Assembly: GCA_026399735.1 (NCBI GenBank)
Contig: JAPLQK010000024.1
Span: 1-64,000, forward strand
Direction of reading: 5' to 3'
DNA: 64,000 bases
From: Pseudomonadota bacterium
GTDB lineage: Bacteria > Pseudomonadota > Gammaproteobacteria > Burkholderiales > Gallionellaceae
Position numbers and translations under genes: made by a program. Below the pieces are notes generated by a model. It was given only the letters and a program-made list of their open reading frames with translations. It was not told where the DNA came from and made no database searches. Below, in pieces: positions 10,154 through 18,690 of the stretch (positions are counted from its first letter, which is position 1; every line of letters starts with the position of its first letter).

Positions 10154-11389
10154 ATGCCACTTACCGACATAGCAGTACGAAATGCAAAACCTAAAGAGAA
10201 ACTTTATAAGCTCAGTGACATGGGAGGACTTCAGCTTCATGTAAGTCCAACCGGTGCAAGGCTATGGCGTTACAAATATAGAATTGCCGGAAAGGAGAGT
10301 AGCTTTTCCATTGGCAACTACCCCGATACAACTCTTGCAAAGGCTCGTGAAATTCACGGCAAGGCTCGTGATCTGGTTCAGCAAGGAATTCACCCAATAC
10401 ACCATCGCAAACAGCAAGAGCTTGAAAGATTCCTCGCGTCAGGCAATACTTTCAAGTCTATAGCCACAGATTGGATTGCCCAAAAAAAATCCAAATGGTC
10501 AGCCTATTATCAACTACAAGTTGAAAGAGGGATGCGTGTTGACGTGTATCCAGACATCGGCTCGATTCCGATCAAACAGATCACCGCAGCTCACATTTTG
10601 AAAATTGTTCGAACCGTAGAGAAGCGCGGCGCACCTACAGTTGCCATATTGATTCAACAATGGTGTTCATCAATTTTTTCCTATGCAGTGGTAAACCTTA
10701 AAGCTGACTACAACCCCGTGGCTGCGATCAAGGGCGTAATTGATCGCCCCAACGTAGAGCACAATAAATCACTTTTGATAGAGGAAATCCCAGATTTTAT
10801 CCGCGCCCTTAGTGATTATGGTGGGTATCGCACCACCTGCATCGCCATTAAACTATTAATGCTCACTTTCGTCCGCACAGCGGAACTTAGAAAGGCCGAA
10901 TGGAAAGAATTCGATTTTGAAAAAGCGATTTGGCTCATCCCAGCGCATAAAATGAAAATGCGACGACCACACATTGTCCCTCTCTCAAAACAATCTATTA
11001 AGTTATTGCTAGAGCTCAAAGAATGGACAGGCAGTCGCAGCGTCTTGTTCCCAAACTATCGGAATCCATCAACATGCATGACAGCAACAACTATAAACCG
11101 CGCCATTGAACGCATGGGCTACTCAGGGCGTTTCTCTGCCCATGGATTTAGATCAACTGCCTCAACCATCCTGCGTGAGACCAAGAAAATCCCGGTTGTT
11201 TACATTGAGCGACAACTAGCCCATGCACACAAAAACCAAACCGAAGCTGCATATGACCACGCTCAATACTTAGATGACAGAATAGAAATGATGCAGATTT
11301 GGGCTGATTTCATCGACACTTTACCGAATAAATCACCCATGCAAGTTGAAGCAACTTCTGCTGAAGCCATAGAGGCCCAGCTCATTTGA
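10154..11389 (+). CDS. P4-type tyrosine integrase (DUF4102 N-terminus)
   Basis: MPLTDIAVRNAKPKEKLYKLSDMGGLQLHVSPTGARLWRYKYRIAGKESSFSIGNYPDTTLAKAR; catalytic R (TFVRTAELRKAEW), HxxR (HGFRSTAST), H, Y. Confidence 0.96.
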   Translation: MPLTDIAVRNAKPKEKLYKLSDMGGLQLHVSPTGARLWRYKYRIAGKESSFSIGNYPDTTLAKAREIHGKARDLVQQGIHPIHHRKQQELERFLASGNTFKSIATDWIAQKKSKWSAYYQLQVERGMRVDVYPDIGSIPIKQITAAHILKIVRTVEKRGAPTVAILIQQWCSSIFSYAVVNLKADYNPVAAIKGVIDRPNVEHNKSLLIEEIPDFIRALSDYGGYRTTCIAIKLLMLTFVRTAELRKAEWKEFDFEKAIWLIPAHKMKMRRPHIVPLSKQSIKLLLELKEWTGSRSVLFPNYRNPSTCMTATTINRAIERMGYSGRFSAHGFRSTASTILRETKKIPVVYIERQLAHAHKNQTEAAYDHAQYLDDRIEMMQIWADFIDTLPNKSPMQVEATSAEAIEAQLI

Positions 11390-11496
11390 CAAACGCAACA
11401 AACTTGATACGTAACACAATGATTATAAATAAGTTATTGACCTGAACTATCCATACATGTAAGATAATCAGGCAAGTCTAGCAACACACCACTTAT

Positions 11497-11600
11497 GTCA
11501 AGGAGGACGGTGCTACAGATGTTTAGTAGCCGAGTGGACAGAGGCTACTGACGTTAGTAGCTGAGGTTTACACCCGCAATGGGTACTGTTTCTCCTTGAC
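11497..11600 (+). ncRNA. Candidate structured RNA (unassigned)
   Basis: 9-bp closing stem gtcaaggag/ctccttgac, internal hairpins agtagcc/ggctact and accc/gggt. Confidence 0.35.
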
Positions 11601-11658
11601 GTACCATTTCCGCTATTTGGTGCTTCAGGAATTATTCAACTATTCTGAGGAGTATCAA

Positions 11659-11922
11659 ATGCTAGTTAAACCAGCTCATGCAAAGTCGACCGCTCACATC
11701 GTGCCGCGTCGCGTGGGTCATACCCGCCCCAAAGCCCCGCTAATATCACTCAACAGCCTAGGACGACTGCGCGTATCAAACGTCATGGCGTTACTTTCCA
11801 TCTCACATTCAACGCTATACGCTGGCATTAAAACAGGACGCTATCCCCAACCTGACGGGCGTGACGGAAAATTCCCATACTGGCAAACCCACACAATTCG
11901 TGATTTCTTGAATAGCGCGTAA
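11659..11922 (+). CDS. AlpA-like DNA-binding regulator
   Basis: LRVSNVMALLSISHSTLYAGIKTGRYPQPDGRDGKFPYWQTHTIRDFL is AlpA-like. Confidence 0.7.
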   Translation: MLVKPAHAKSTAHIVPRRVGHTRPKAPLISLNSLGRLRVSNVMALLSISHSTLYAGIKTGRYPQPDGRDGKFPYWQTHTIRDFLNSA

Positions 11923-12034
11923 TTTACGCCTCACCCAGAATCTTTGGTTAAATGGATAAATCCTTTTTATTCAAAAGGTAAATCATATTTTTTAAATTAC
12001 TTGTTTGATTTTCAGTAATCAAGGGGGGAGTATT

Positions 12035-12232
12035 GTGTTGCCAACCCACGTAAAAAATGAAGTTTTAATGAACCGTCAAGAGGCTGCCCAGTATCTGGGC
12101 GTGTCCCCCTCGACGCTCGCCAACTGGGTATCTACCCGAAAATTCAAAATCCCGTACTTTAAAGTCGGGAAAGCTGTGCGCTACCGTAAGTGTGATCTAG
12201 ATGCCTTTATCGAGAGAGGCAGAGTTGATTAG
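12035..12232 (+). CDS. Helix-turn-helix excisionase-like protein
   Basis: MNRQEAAQYLGVSPSTLANWVSTRKFKIPYFKVGKAVRYRKCDLDAFIERGR (HTH_17/excisionase fold). Confidence 0.85.
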   Translation: MLPTHVKNEVLMNRQEAAQYLGVSPSTLANWVSTRKFKIPYFKVGKAVRYRKCDLDAFIERGRVD

Positions 12233-12244
12233 GCGCTCGCGTAT

Positions 12245-13249
12245 ATGCGCGCACGATTGATTAAATCCAGCATTGAAGAAAAACCTATAAAGATTAAGAA
12301 GATAGCAATGAAAATAGAGATGATGATAGAAGGCTCAATGGTGATAGTCGGGTTAGATAAAACCGTGATAGGCATCGAATATCCAAAATTGCCTAAGCCT
12401 GATGAACAGAACCCAATCACGCAAGAGCTGATAGCTCAGGTGAATGCAGACAAGAACGAGTTTGTATCAAACATGAAGCATATTGAGAGCATGATTAAAA
12501 TCGGCCCCCACTACGTCAGCTACACCAAAAACAAAGATTTGAAACGTTACAAGGTGCTGTCGGAAATTGACGGGGGACTGCTCTGCATATTTTCCCTCGG
12601 CTTCAGCTTCGGGACTGCGGTAATCAACTTCGAGATCAATCCGTCCCGCCTTACCCCCGAAAAATGGGATGAGCTTCTTGGCCTACTGAGTGTTATGTTC
12701 AACGATCACTATGATGAGATTTACACTAAGGGCGTACTTGCCCACGCAGAGTTTTGCATCGACGTTTCCGGGGAGGATTTATCCGACCTTGTTCTGATTG
12801 ATAAAGGCCGCCGCGCCTACACCAGATTTAAGGGGACGACCTACCTTGGACGGAGGAAGTCCCATCTCTCTACCGTCATGTATGACAAATCCAAGGAACA
12901 AAAGCAGGAAGGGAATCTTGTCCGTATCGAGGCGCGCCTGTCCGACCGCACCATACGAGTCCCCGACCTCGTTGAGACCGATCTGTTTAATCCATTCAGT
13001 AACTGCTTAGTCGTAGATGTAAACCAGCTGCACTCAGCTTCAATTGCATTAAAAAATCCGGCTCTGCCCAACATGATTCGTGAACTAGGGTTGGCGGGTG
13101 CGGTCGCAAATAAGTACGCACGGCAATCTATACTGAGCCACCTCGAAGAGAATGCCGCCCCTTGGTGGAAGCCGACCTTGTACTGGGCTGCACATCGGGA
13201 GTTGTTGCAGCAGCTCAAACCTTCACAGATAGAGAGCTTGACGCAGTAG
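12245..13249 (+). CDS. Replication initiation factor-like protein (Rep_trans-like)
   Basis: AEFCIDVSGEDL...RFKGTTYLGRRKSHLSTVMYDKSKEQ...LVRIEARL resembles Rep_trans phage/plasmid initiators. Confidence 0.65.
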   Translation: MRARLIKSSIEEKPIKIKKIAMKIEMMIEGSMVIVGLDKTVIGIEYPKLPKPDEQNPITQELIAQVNADKNEFVSNMKHIESMIKIGPHYVSYTKNKDLKRYKVLSEIDGGLLCIFSLGFSFGTAVINFEINPSRLTPEKWDELLGLLSVMFNDHYDEIYTKGVLAHAEFCIDVSGEDLSDLVLIDKGRRAYTRFKGTTYLGRRKSHLSTVMYDKSKEQKQEGNLVRIEARLSDRTIRVPDLVETDLFNPFSNCLVVDVNQLHSASIALKNPALPNMIRELGLAGAVANKYARQSILSHLEENAAPWWKPTLYWAAHRELLQQLKPSQIESLTQ

Positions 13250-13440
13250 GCTGACTCTCCTCAAGTGAGTGTTACGATGGCCGTTACGAGGTGTAAATAT
13301 GTGTTCGTAACACCTCAACAATAACGCCTACGAGAAAACTGATATACCCGCAACCTACTGTCCTTAAAGGGTATTTGTCCATTTGTTGATTTCTCAAAAA
13401 CCATGGTCTAAGCATAATTCCCCCTGATAACGGATCACCC

Positions 13441-13511
13441 GATAACCCGTTGATTTATTTGACAAACTCGACAAACCTGCTAAGATAACGTCATGTAATC
13501 AATGGGTTATC
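13441..13511. repeat. Inverted repeat upstream of the second recombinase
   Basis: gataacccgttgatt (13441-13455) / aatcaatgggttatc (13497-13511), 14 of 15 positions complementary. Confidence 0.7.
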
Positions 13512-13515
13512 TAGC

Positions 13516-14661
13516 TTGCCTGAGCTACCAAACTTTGAGGGAATTTCATCAAAAATAGCGAGGGCAAAATCACAGCACGTATCACCGGCATCACTTCCAG
13601 CAGCAAGCTCCCCACATATCATTTTTAGCGCAAAGGCGATCATGGCTCATCAGTCGCCATCCGCCATAGCCGCACGATTTTCTGGTTCAATTCTAACCTC
13701 TGATAATTCCCAATTATCGGAAGCTAGAAAGGCCGATGGCACACCCGATTTTGTGCAAATTACCGCACCAGAAATTCACCACGCCAAACTGACTCAGTAC
13801 CTTCAGGCATCGCTGTCAGACAACAGTAAGCGCGCTTACTTAAATGATGTTCGGCATTTCCTAGCTTGGGGAGGCAACATCCCATCTACGCCGGATCAAG
13901 TTGCAGGATACCTCGTCGCTCAGGCGGAGACACATTCCAACGCAACGCTGACGCGCCGATTGGTCAGCCTCTCTCGTGCACACACTTCACAAGGCCACGC
14001 CTCCCCGACAAAAACCGACTTGGTGAAAGCCACTCTGCACGGAATCAGGCGTGTACATGGCACCGCCCAGCATCAAGTCAGCCCGATCCTGAAAGCGGAC
14101 ATCATGGGGATGGTCGATAACCTCACCGGCATGATTGGTGTGCGGGACAAGGCATTACTACTGATCGGATTCGCTGGAGCTTTCCGGCGTTCTGAGCTGG
14201 TTGCCCTCACTGGTGCTGACCTCAGTTTTGTCGAGCAAGGGTTAGTCATCCATATCCGCCGTTCCAAGACCGATCAGACGGGCGAAGGCAGAAAGGTAGC
14301 CATTCCCTACGCCAGAGGTAGGCATTGCCCTGTCCTCGCACTCAAGCACTGGCTGTCCACTGCCGGAATCAGCGATGGCCTGATATTCCGCCCGATCACC
14401 CGTCATGGGCATGTTCAGCAGTCAGCCCTTTCAACAGAGGCCGTGGCCTTGATCGTCAAGAAACGGGCGCAAGCGATTGGCCTAGACCCTAGCCAGTTCT
14501 CTGGTCACTCGCTTCGCGCTGGGCTGGCGACAAGTGCCGCTCAAGCTGGCGTGTCGGCACACAAAATTCAGCAACAAACAGGACACAAGTCAATTGAGAT
14601 GCTGTCTCGCTACATCCGTGACGCGAACATCTTTGTTGATAACGCCGGTTCAATTTTATGA
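13516..14661 (+). CDS. XerC/D-like tyrosine recombinase
   Basis: RRSELVALTGADL, HSLRAGLATSAAQAGVSAHKIQQQTGHKSIEMLSRYIRDANIF; R..HxxR..H..Y. Start uncertain (TTG 13516 or internal ATG). Confidence 0.9.
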   Translation: MPELPNFEGISSKIARAKSQHVSPASLPAASSPHIIFSAKAIMAHQSPSAIAARFSGSILTSDNSQLSEARKADGTPDFVQITAPEIHHAKLTQYLQASLSDNSKRAYLNDVRHFLAWGGNIPSTPDQVAGYLVAQAETHSNATLTRRLVSLSRAHTSQGHASPTKTDLVKATLHGIRRVHGTAQHQVSPILKADIMGMVDNLTGMIGVRDKALLLIGFAGAFRRSELVALTGADLSFVEQGLVIHIRRSKTDQTGEGRKVAIPYARGRHCPVLALKHWLSTAGISDGLIFRPITRHGHVQQSALSTEAVALIVKKRAQAIGLDPSQFSGHSLRAGLATSAAQAGVSAHKIQQQTGHKSIEMLSRYIRDANIFVDNAGSIL

Positions 14662-14671
14662 AAGGAATCAA

Positions 14672-15751
14672 ATGAAAATCATGTTGGAATCGTTCACCCA
14701 CTCGGAAACGCACTACGAAGTCGATAAGGATGCGAAGCACTGCTCATGTCCGGCATTCACCCTGAATGGTCACTGCAAGCATCTAGCGGGAGTCGGAATA
14801 TACAAGCAGCGTCATGCCACCCTGACCACCCGACCGAATTACTCTCAAGCCTTGTCAGCACTGGTGAAGAGTATCCGCCTACGGGACATCAATGAAGGCG
14901 CGTACTGGCTGAACTATTGCTGGAGTTTTAATGACCGTTTGGCGGGGTCTCAATTCAGAACGGTGCGCCGTCTACTGATTGGCTCCTCAGAAGATGGGCA
15001 CAGCATTGCTGTCATGGAGAAGATGGCAGCGAACTTCCCTGCCTTGTTATCAAAACAGGTCGCACTTGAACGAGTTCTGGCAGAACTGATACGTATCTGC
15101 AAAGTGCCAAACTGGTGGAATCCCGATTCAGGCGGGCATAACTACATTCACTGCGGGATGCTGGCAATGCGCAAAGGATTCTACAGCCCCGCACAGTGCA
15201 GCCTTGCTGACTGTCTGAGCGGTTTGGTGCTGTCCATCGACCAGCAAAACAAGGTTGGCGCGCTGTACTGGACGATGGCGGCACACGGCGCGGGAAAAGG
15301 GGCTGGCCTTCAACTGGCACAAAAGCTCTACACCCTCGCCACCGAGCAGGACTGCACCCCAGCCCTGCGGCTGATGAAAAACGTCTATCTGCCTCACGCC
15401 AAGTCTTTGAGTGCTGATTCCAACTTTACGTGCCAAGCAGCATGGTTTCTGGCGGGAGGTGTCTCGCCCGTCATCGACCAGATCGAAACCGTCACCCTCG
15501 GAGAAATCCGCCAGCTTTTGGACAAGGTGCGAGACACATCACCCTATGTGGTGCCTGAGTGGTGCTGCGATGGAATTCACTGTGCTGGCAACGATCTGCG
15601 CTATGCGGGGATGTGGGATCGCATGTTTGCCGTCTGCAACCAATTCAGCCACTACGGGAGAGTGAGTCCCGTTGATGAATGGCTGGAGCCGAAGTTCTAT
15701 TCAGTAGCCGGTCTGAAGCTGGAAGGAGGAATGATGTCTGAAGATAAGTAA
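14672..15751 (+). CDS. SWIM zinc-finger protein
   Basis: N-terminal SWIM motif CSCPAFTLNGHCKHLAGV; starts 11 nt after the recombinase gene. Confidence 0.8.
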   Translation: MKIMLESFTHSETHYEVDKDAKHCSCPAFTLNGHCKHLAGVGIYKQRHATLTTRPNYSQALSALVKSIRLRDINEGAYWLNYCWSFNDRLAGSQFRTVRRLLIGSSEDGHSIAVMEKMAANFPALLSKQVALERVLAELIRICKVPNWWNPDSGGHNYIHCGMLAMRKGFYSPAQCSLADCLSGLVLSIDQQNKVGALYWTMAAHGAGKGAGLQLAQKLYTLATEQDCTPALRLMKNVYLPHAKSLSADSNFTCQAAWFLAGGVSPVIDQIETVTLGEIRQLLDKVRDTSPYVVPEWCCDGIHCAGNDLRYAGMWDRMFAVCNQFSHYGRVSPVDEWLEPKFYSVAGLKLEGGMMSEDK

Positions 15752-15859
15752 TTGCAATCAGTTGGACAAAACCGAGGTGAATAGCTCACCGGAATCGGCG
15801 GGGAGGGATGCGTCAACATCCCCACCGCCTGACCACACCAAACTAAGAAGGAGTTTGAA

Positions 15860-16294
15860 ATGGCTACTGAGAATGTTAGCAGGACGATCTACAACCGTAT
15901 ATACCACAAGCTGTTTGATGTAATCCCCGATCTGCTCACGATAGAAGAAGCAGGCAAATCGGAGGTAGATGGATTTATGAAACTTAATCTCGATGTCCTG
16001 CACAAGCGGTCGAGTCGTATTGTGATCGCGCTGTCGCATTACTATCGTCACCCGTCTGGCGACATGATCCCCGATCCTGACATGGAGCTTGTCGTCTATC
16101 CCGGCAAAGAAATGGCTGAAGCCCTCGCCTATCAGGATTGTTACTGCTACCGCCGTGTGTATGGTGATGATGGCGCAACGGAGGACATCAAGGCCAAGAA
16201 GGAGTTAAACGCTTTCCTCGATCAATGGCTGTCCAACCTGATTGAGCAAGGCCACCACATCAAGGTTGTACCGGAGGCTGACGATGGAGAGTGA
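15860..16294 (+). CDS. Hypothetical protein
   Basis: 144 aa ORF with preceding purine-rich RBS (aagaaggag). Confidence 0.6.
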   Translation: MATENVSRTIYNRIYHKLFDVIPDLLTIEEAGKSEVDGFMKLNLDVLHKRSSRIVIALSHYYRHPSGDMIPDPDMELVVYPGKEMAEALAYQDCYCYRRVYGDDGATEDIKAKKELNAFLDQWLSNLIEQGHHIKVVPEADDGE

Positions 16295-16298
16295 TACG

Positions 16299-16613
16299 TT
16301 AGCCGGGCCGAATGACAGTGACAGCTCGGCGCAATTCAGCTTCGTCCATGATGCTGATCGACTGCACCAACCTGTCGCGCAGCATGTCGGCGGTTTCGTC
16401 TTCGGGGAAGATGAAGAACTCTTTCAGCGGGACGTGCAAGTGCTGTGCAATCAGTTCGAGGGTATCAATGCTAGGGTAATGGATGCCACGCTCAAGGCGG
16501 GACAGGTGGTGAGGGTCGATTGTCACGAGACCGGCAAGCCCTTCCTGCGTCAGGCCAGCTTTCTTGCGAAGTTCCTTGATCCGCCGCCCGATTTGTACCT
16601 TCGTATTCGCCAT
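16299..16613 (-). CDS. XRE-family HTH transcriptional regulator
   Basis: IGRRIKELRKKAGLTQEGLAGLVTIDPHHLSRLERGIHYPSIDTLELIAQHLHVPLKEFF. Confidence 0.93.
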   Translation of the reverse strand: MANTKVQIGRRIKELRKKAGLTQEGLAGLVTIDPHHLSRLERGIHYPSIDTLELIAQHLHVPLKEFFIFPEDETADMLRDRLVQSISIMDEAELRRAVTVIRPG

Positions 16614-16826
16614 TCCCCAAACCCCTGTTGTATCGGGGTAATCTCCCATAGAGGGCAACGATATAACAGGGCGCAAAAAATCCATTTATTTAAGCCTTGT
16701 AGGCTTTTAAAGTTCACTTATGCAGTTTCTACCGATACAATCGCCGCCGGACATTCACTTTTTAAGTTTTTTGTGTTGCGATACATCCAAAAAGCTCCTT
16801 CCATGAAGATAGTACGAGGTCAATAA

Positions 16827-17906
16827 ATGATTCATAAAAAAGCCAACGATGTTGAAAGATTGAGCAAGTTGTTTTGGGGTGGAGTAATTCTTCTAGTTCT
16901 AGTCATCGCTGCGGTACGCTATACCGATTATGCTGAAAGCGACCGTATAGAGCAGGGTAAAATTGATTTTGCCACGAGCATTAAGCCGGACGTTCTGAAA
17001 AAAGCAAAAGAGGCGTTCTCTCAAGGAAAATATGCAGAGGTTCGTCAACTCCTTGGAGGATATACTCAATTTGGCGACGCCGACTTTCTTCAGCTTTCCA
17101 AAAATGCGGATAAAGCCGAAGTGTTTGCATATCAGCTAGAGCAAAGCGATTTCTACAAGAAAAACCCTCCAGTTAAGGTTGATCAGTGGAGCTTAAAAAC
17201 TGGTGGGATAAACTATTCCTATTCGTTTACAGATACGGCGTCCAGCTATGAACAGGTGGGCGTTGAATTCAATCATGACAAAACTGGCAAAGCACATGTG
17301 TCTGTCATGTGGCACGGTTCTAATATAAGCTCACCGGCAACACTGACAATCGAACGTGAGCAATTTATCATCGGATTGGTAAATGCCATATTTCCACAAA
17401 TCGAGATTCCAAAGCTGATTGCATACATCCGAGCCAACCAGAACAAGAGCAGCGCAAAAGGATGGGATGCCCTACCAAGGGCTGAGATCAATGGCGTCAG
17501 AGTTTATGTCGGCGTGGATAGTCCGAATCTCATGGTTGGATTTGGGGGTGGAACAAGCGAGGAACTATTAAAGGTTATTGAACCCGCTCCCCAGCAAAGT
17601 ACAGAGCAGAGTGGAAATTCGAGTACATTCCACAGCAATGACATTCCCGGCGGCCCCTCAGTCAATTCAAAAACAGGGGATTTAAGTGAAGAGCAGTTAG
17701 ACGGCTGCTTTTTATCAGGCGAGTCTGCAGCCACGGCCTACATTTCCGACATGGCGAAATATGCCAATAGCGGACTCATGCCATCCACAGTTATGGAAAA
17801 GGGGTGTGAGCGTAAAGGGAATGAGACCGCTGATCCTAAGGCTTGCATTCAAACCTGTGAGATGGGGTTCAGAAAAGTTGCCAAAGATGTATTGAACGGG
17901 CGTTGA
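16827..17906 (+). CDS. Membrane-anchored protein of unknown function
   Basis: 359 aa, N-terminal TM helix LFWGGVILLVLVIAAV, soluble C-terminal region. Confidence 0.6.
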   Translation: MIHKKANDVERLSKLFWGGVILLVLVIAAVRYTDYAESDRIEQGKIDFATSIKPDVLKKAKEAFSQGKYAEVRQLLGGYTQFGDADFLQLSKNADKAEVFAYQLEQSDFYKKNPPVKVDQWSLKTGGINYSYSFTDTASSYEQVGVEFNHDKTGKAHVSVMWHGSNISSPATLTIEREQFIIGLVNAIFPQIEIPKLIAYIRANQNKSSAKGWDALPRAEINGVRVYVGVDSPNLMVGFGGGTSEELLKVIEPAPQQSTEQSGNSSTFHSNDIPGGPSVNSKTGDLSEEQLDGCFLSGESAATAYISDMAKYANSGLMPSTVMEKGCERKGNETADPKACIQTCEMGFRKVAKDVLNGR

Positions 17907-17933
17907 TGCCACAACCATAAATAGGACAATTAA

Positions 17934-18341
17934 ATGAAAAATCTACTCAGCGTTTTAATGCTTAGCTTCGCAATTGCTGGATGTGCAACCAGCCCAATTA
18001 CTACGACCAGCGCGCAACCAGTTCCAGCCAGTCAGATTCTAAGTGCTGAATTGGTCACGCAGACAAGCGGCTCTGCCGAGGTCGTCGTTAAGCGTGACAG
18101 CGGGATGCGCGGCATGGGATGTATGGTGCGTATCTATGCCGATGCCAAACCTGTTGCTGACTTATGGCGGAGCGAGAAGGTCGTTATGTATCTGCCAGAA
18201 GGCGACCACATCATCAGTGCATCAACCTGCGGCGGGGGTGTTGTAGAAATCCAAACCATCGTGAAAGCAGGCAAAGCGAACACCTATCGCGTTGGGTTCG
18301 GGGTCGTTTCTGAACTTGGAATATTCCCAACGGCTTTTTAG
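17934..18341 (+). CDS. Small lipoprotein
   Basis: Lipobox LSFAIAGCATSP, 135 aa. Confidence 0.7.
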   Translation: MKNLLSVLMLSFAIAGCATSPITTTSAQPVPASQILSAELVTQTSGSAEVVVKRDSGMRGMGCMVRIYADAKPVADLWRSEKVVMYLPEGDHIISASTCGGGVVEIQTIVKAGKANTYRVGFGVVSELGIFPTAF

Positions 18342-18690
18342 TTGCCGGGGAGTTGCGGCAACGTGCCGTTTATTCTCCCCGTCACCTCCGAGCAAGCCAG
18401 CCTTCGCAATGAAGGCCAACCTTCTTGAACACTTGCTCGGATCACCCAAAGTTCTGCATGTCTAGTCAAAACAGCATAGGCCATTCGGTCTATCTGGCAC
18501 GATAAATAGTTACAGATTTGATCCGTCCCTTGTTTTGCCGGGGCAGAAATCACACTGATGATTGAACACGAAGTATCATGCCAACATATTGGACGTAATC
18601 CCGCATCTATGGCGGCTTGGCATCATGCCTTGCCCCTGTCGGGGTTGCCCGCGAAGTGCTTAATGAAATCACAAAGAAGAATAGAAAACG

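Noticed and set aside
11497-11600. Hammerhead ribozyme
   Set aside because: Contains CTGA-like pieces but not the CUGANGA...GAAA core in correct order with three stems; left as unassigned structured RNA.
16242-16826. Plus-strand 194-aa ORF overlapping the XRE gene
   Set aside because: Antisense to a convincing HTH regulator; the minus-strand protein has clear homology features.
18341-18362. gttgcc...ggcaac hairpin after the lipoprotein gene as a terminator
   Set aside because: No T-run follows; could not be supported as Rho-independent.
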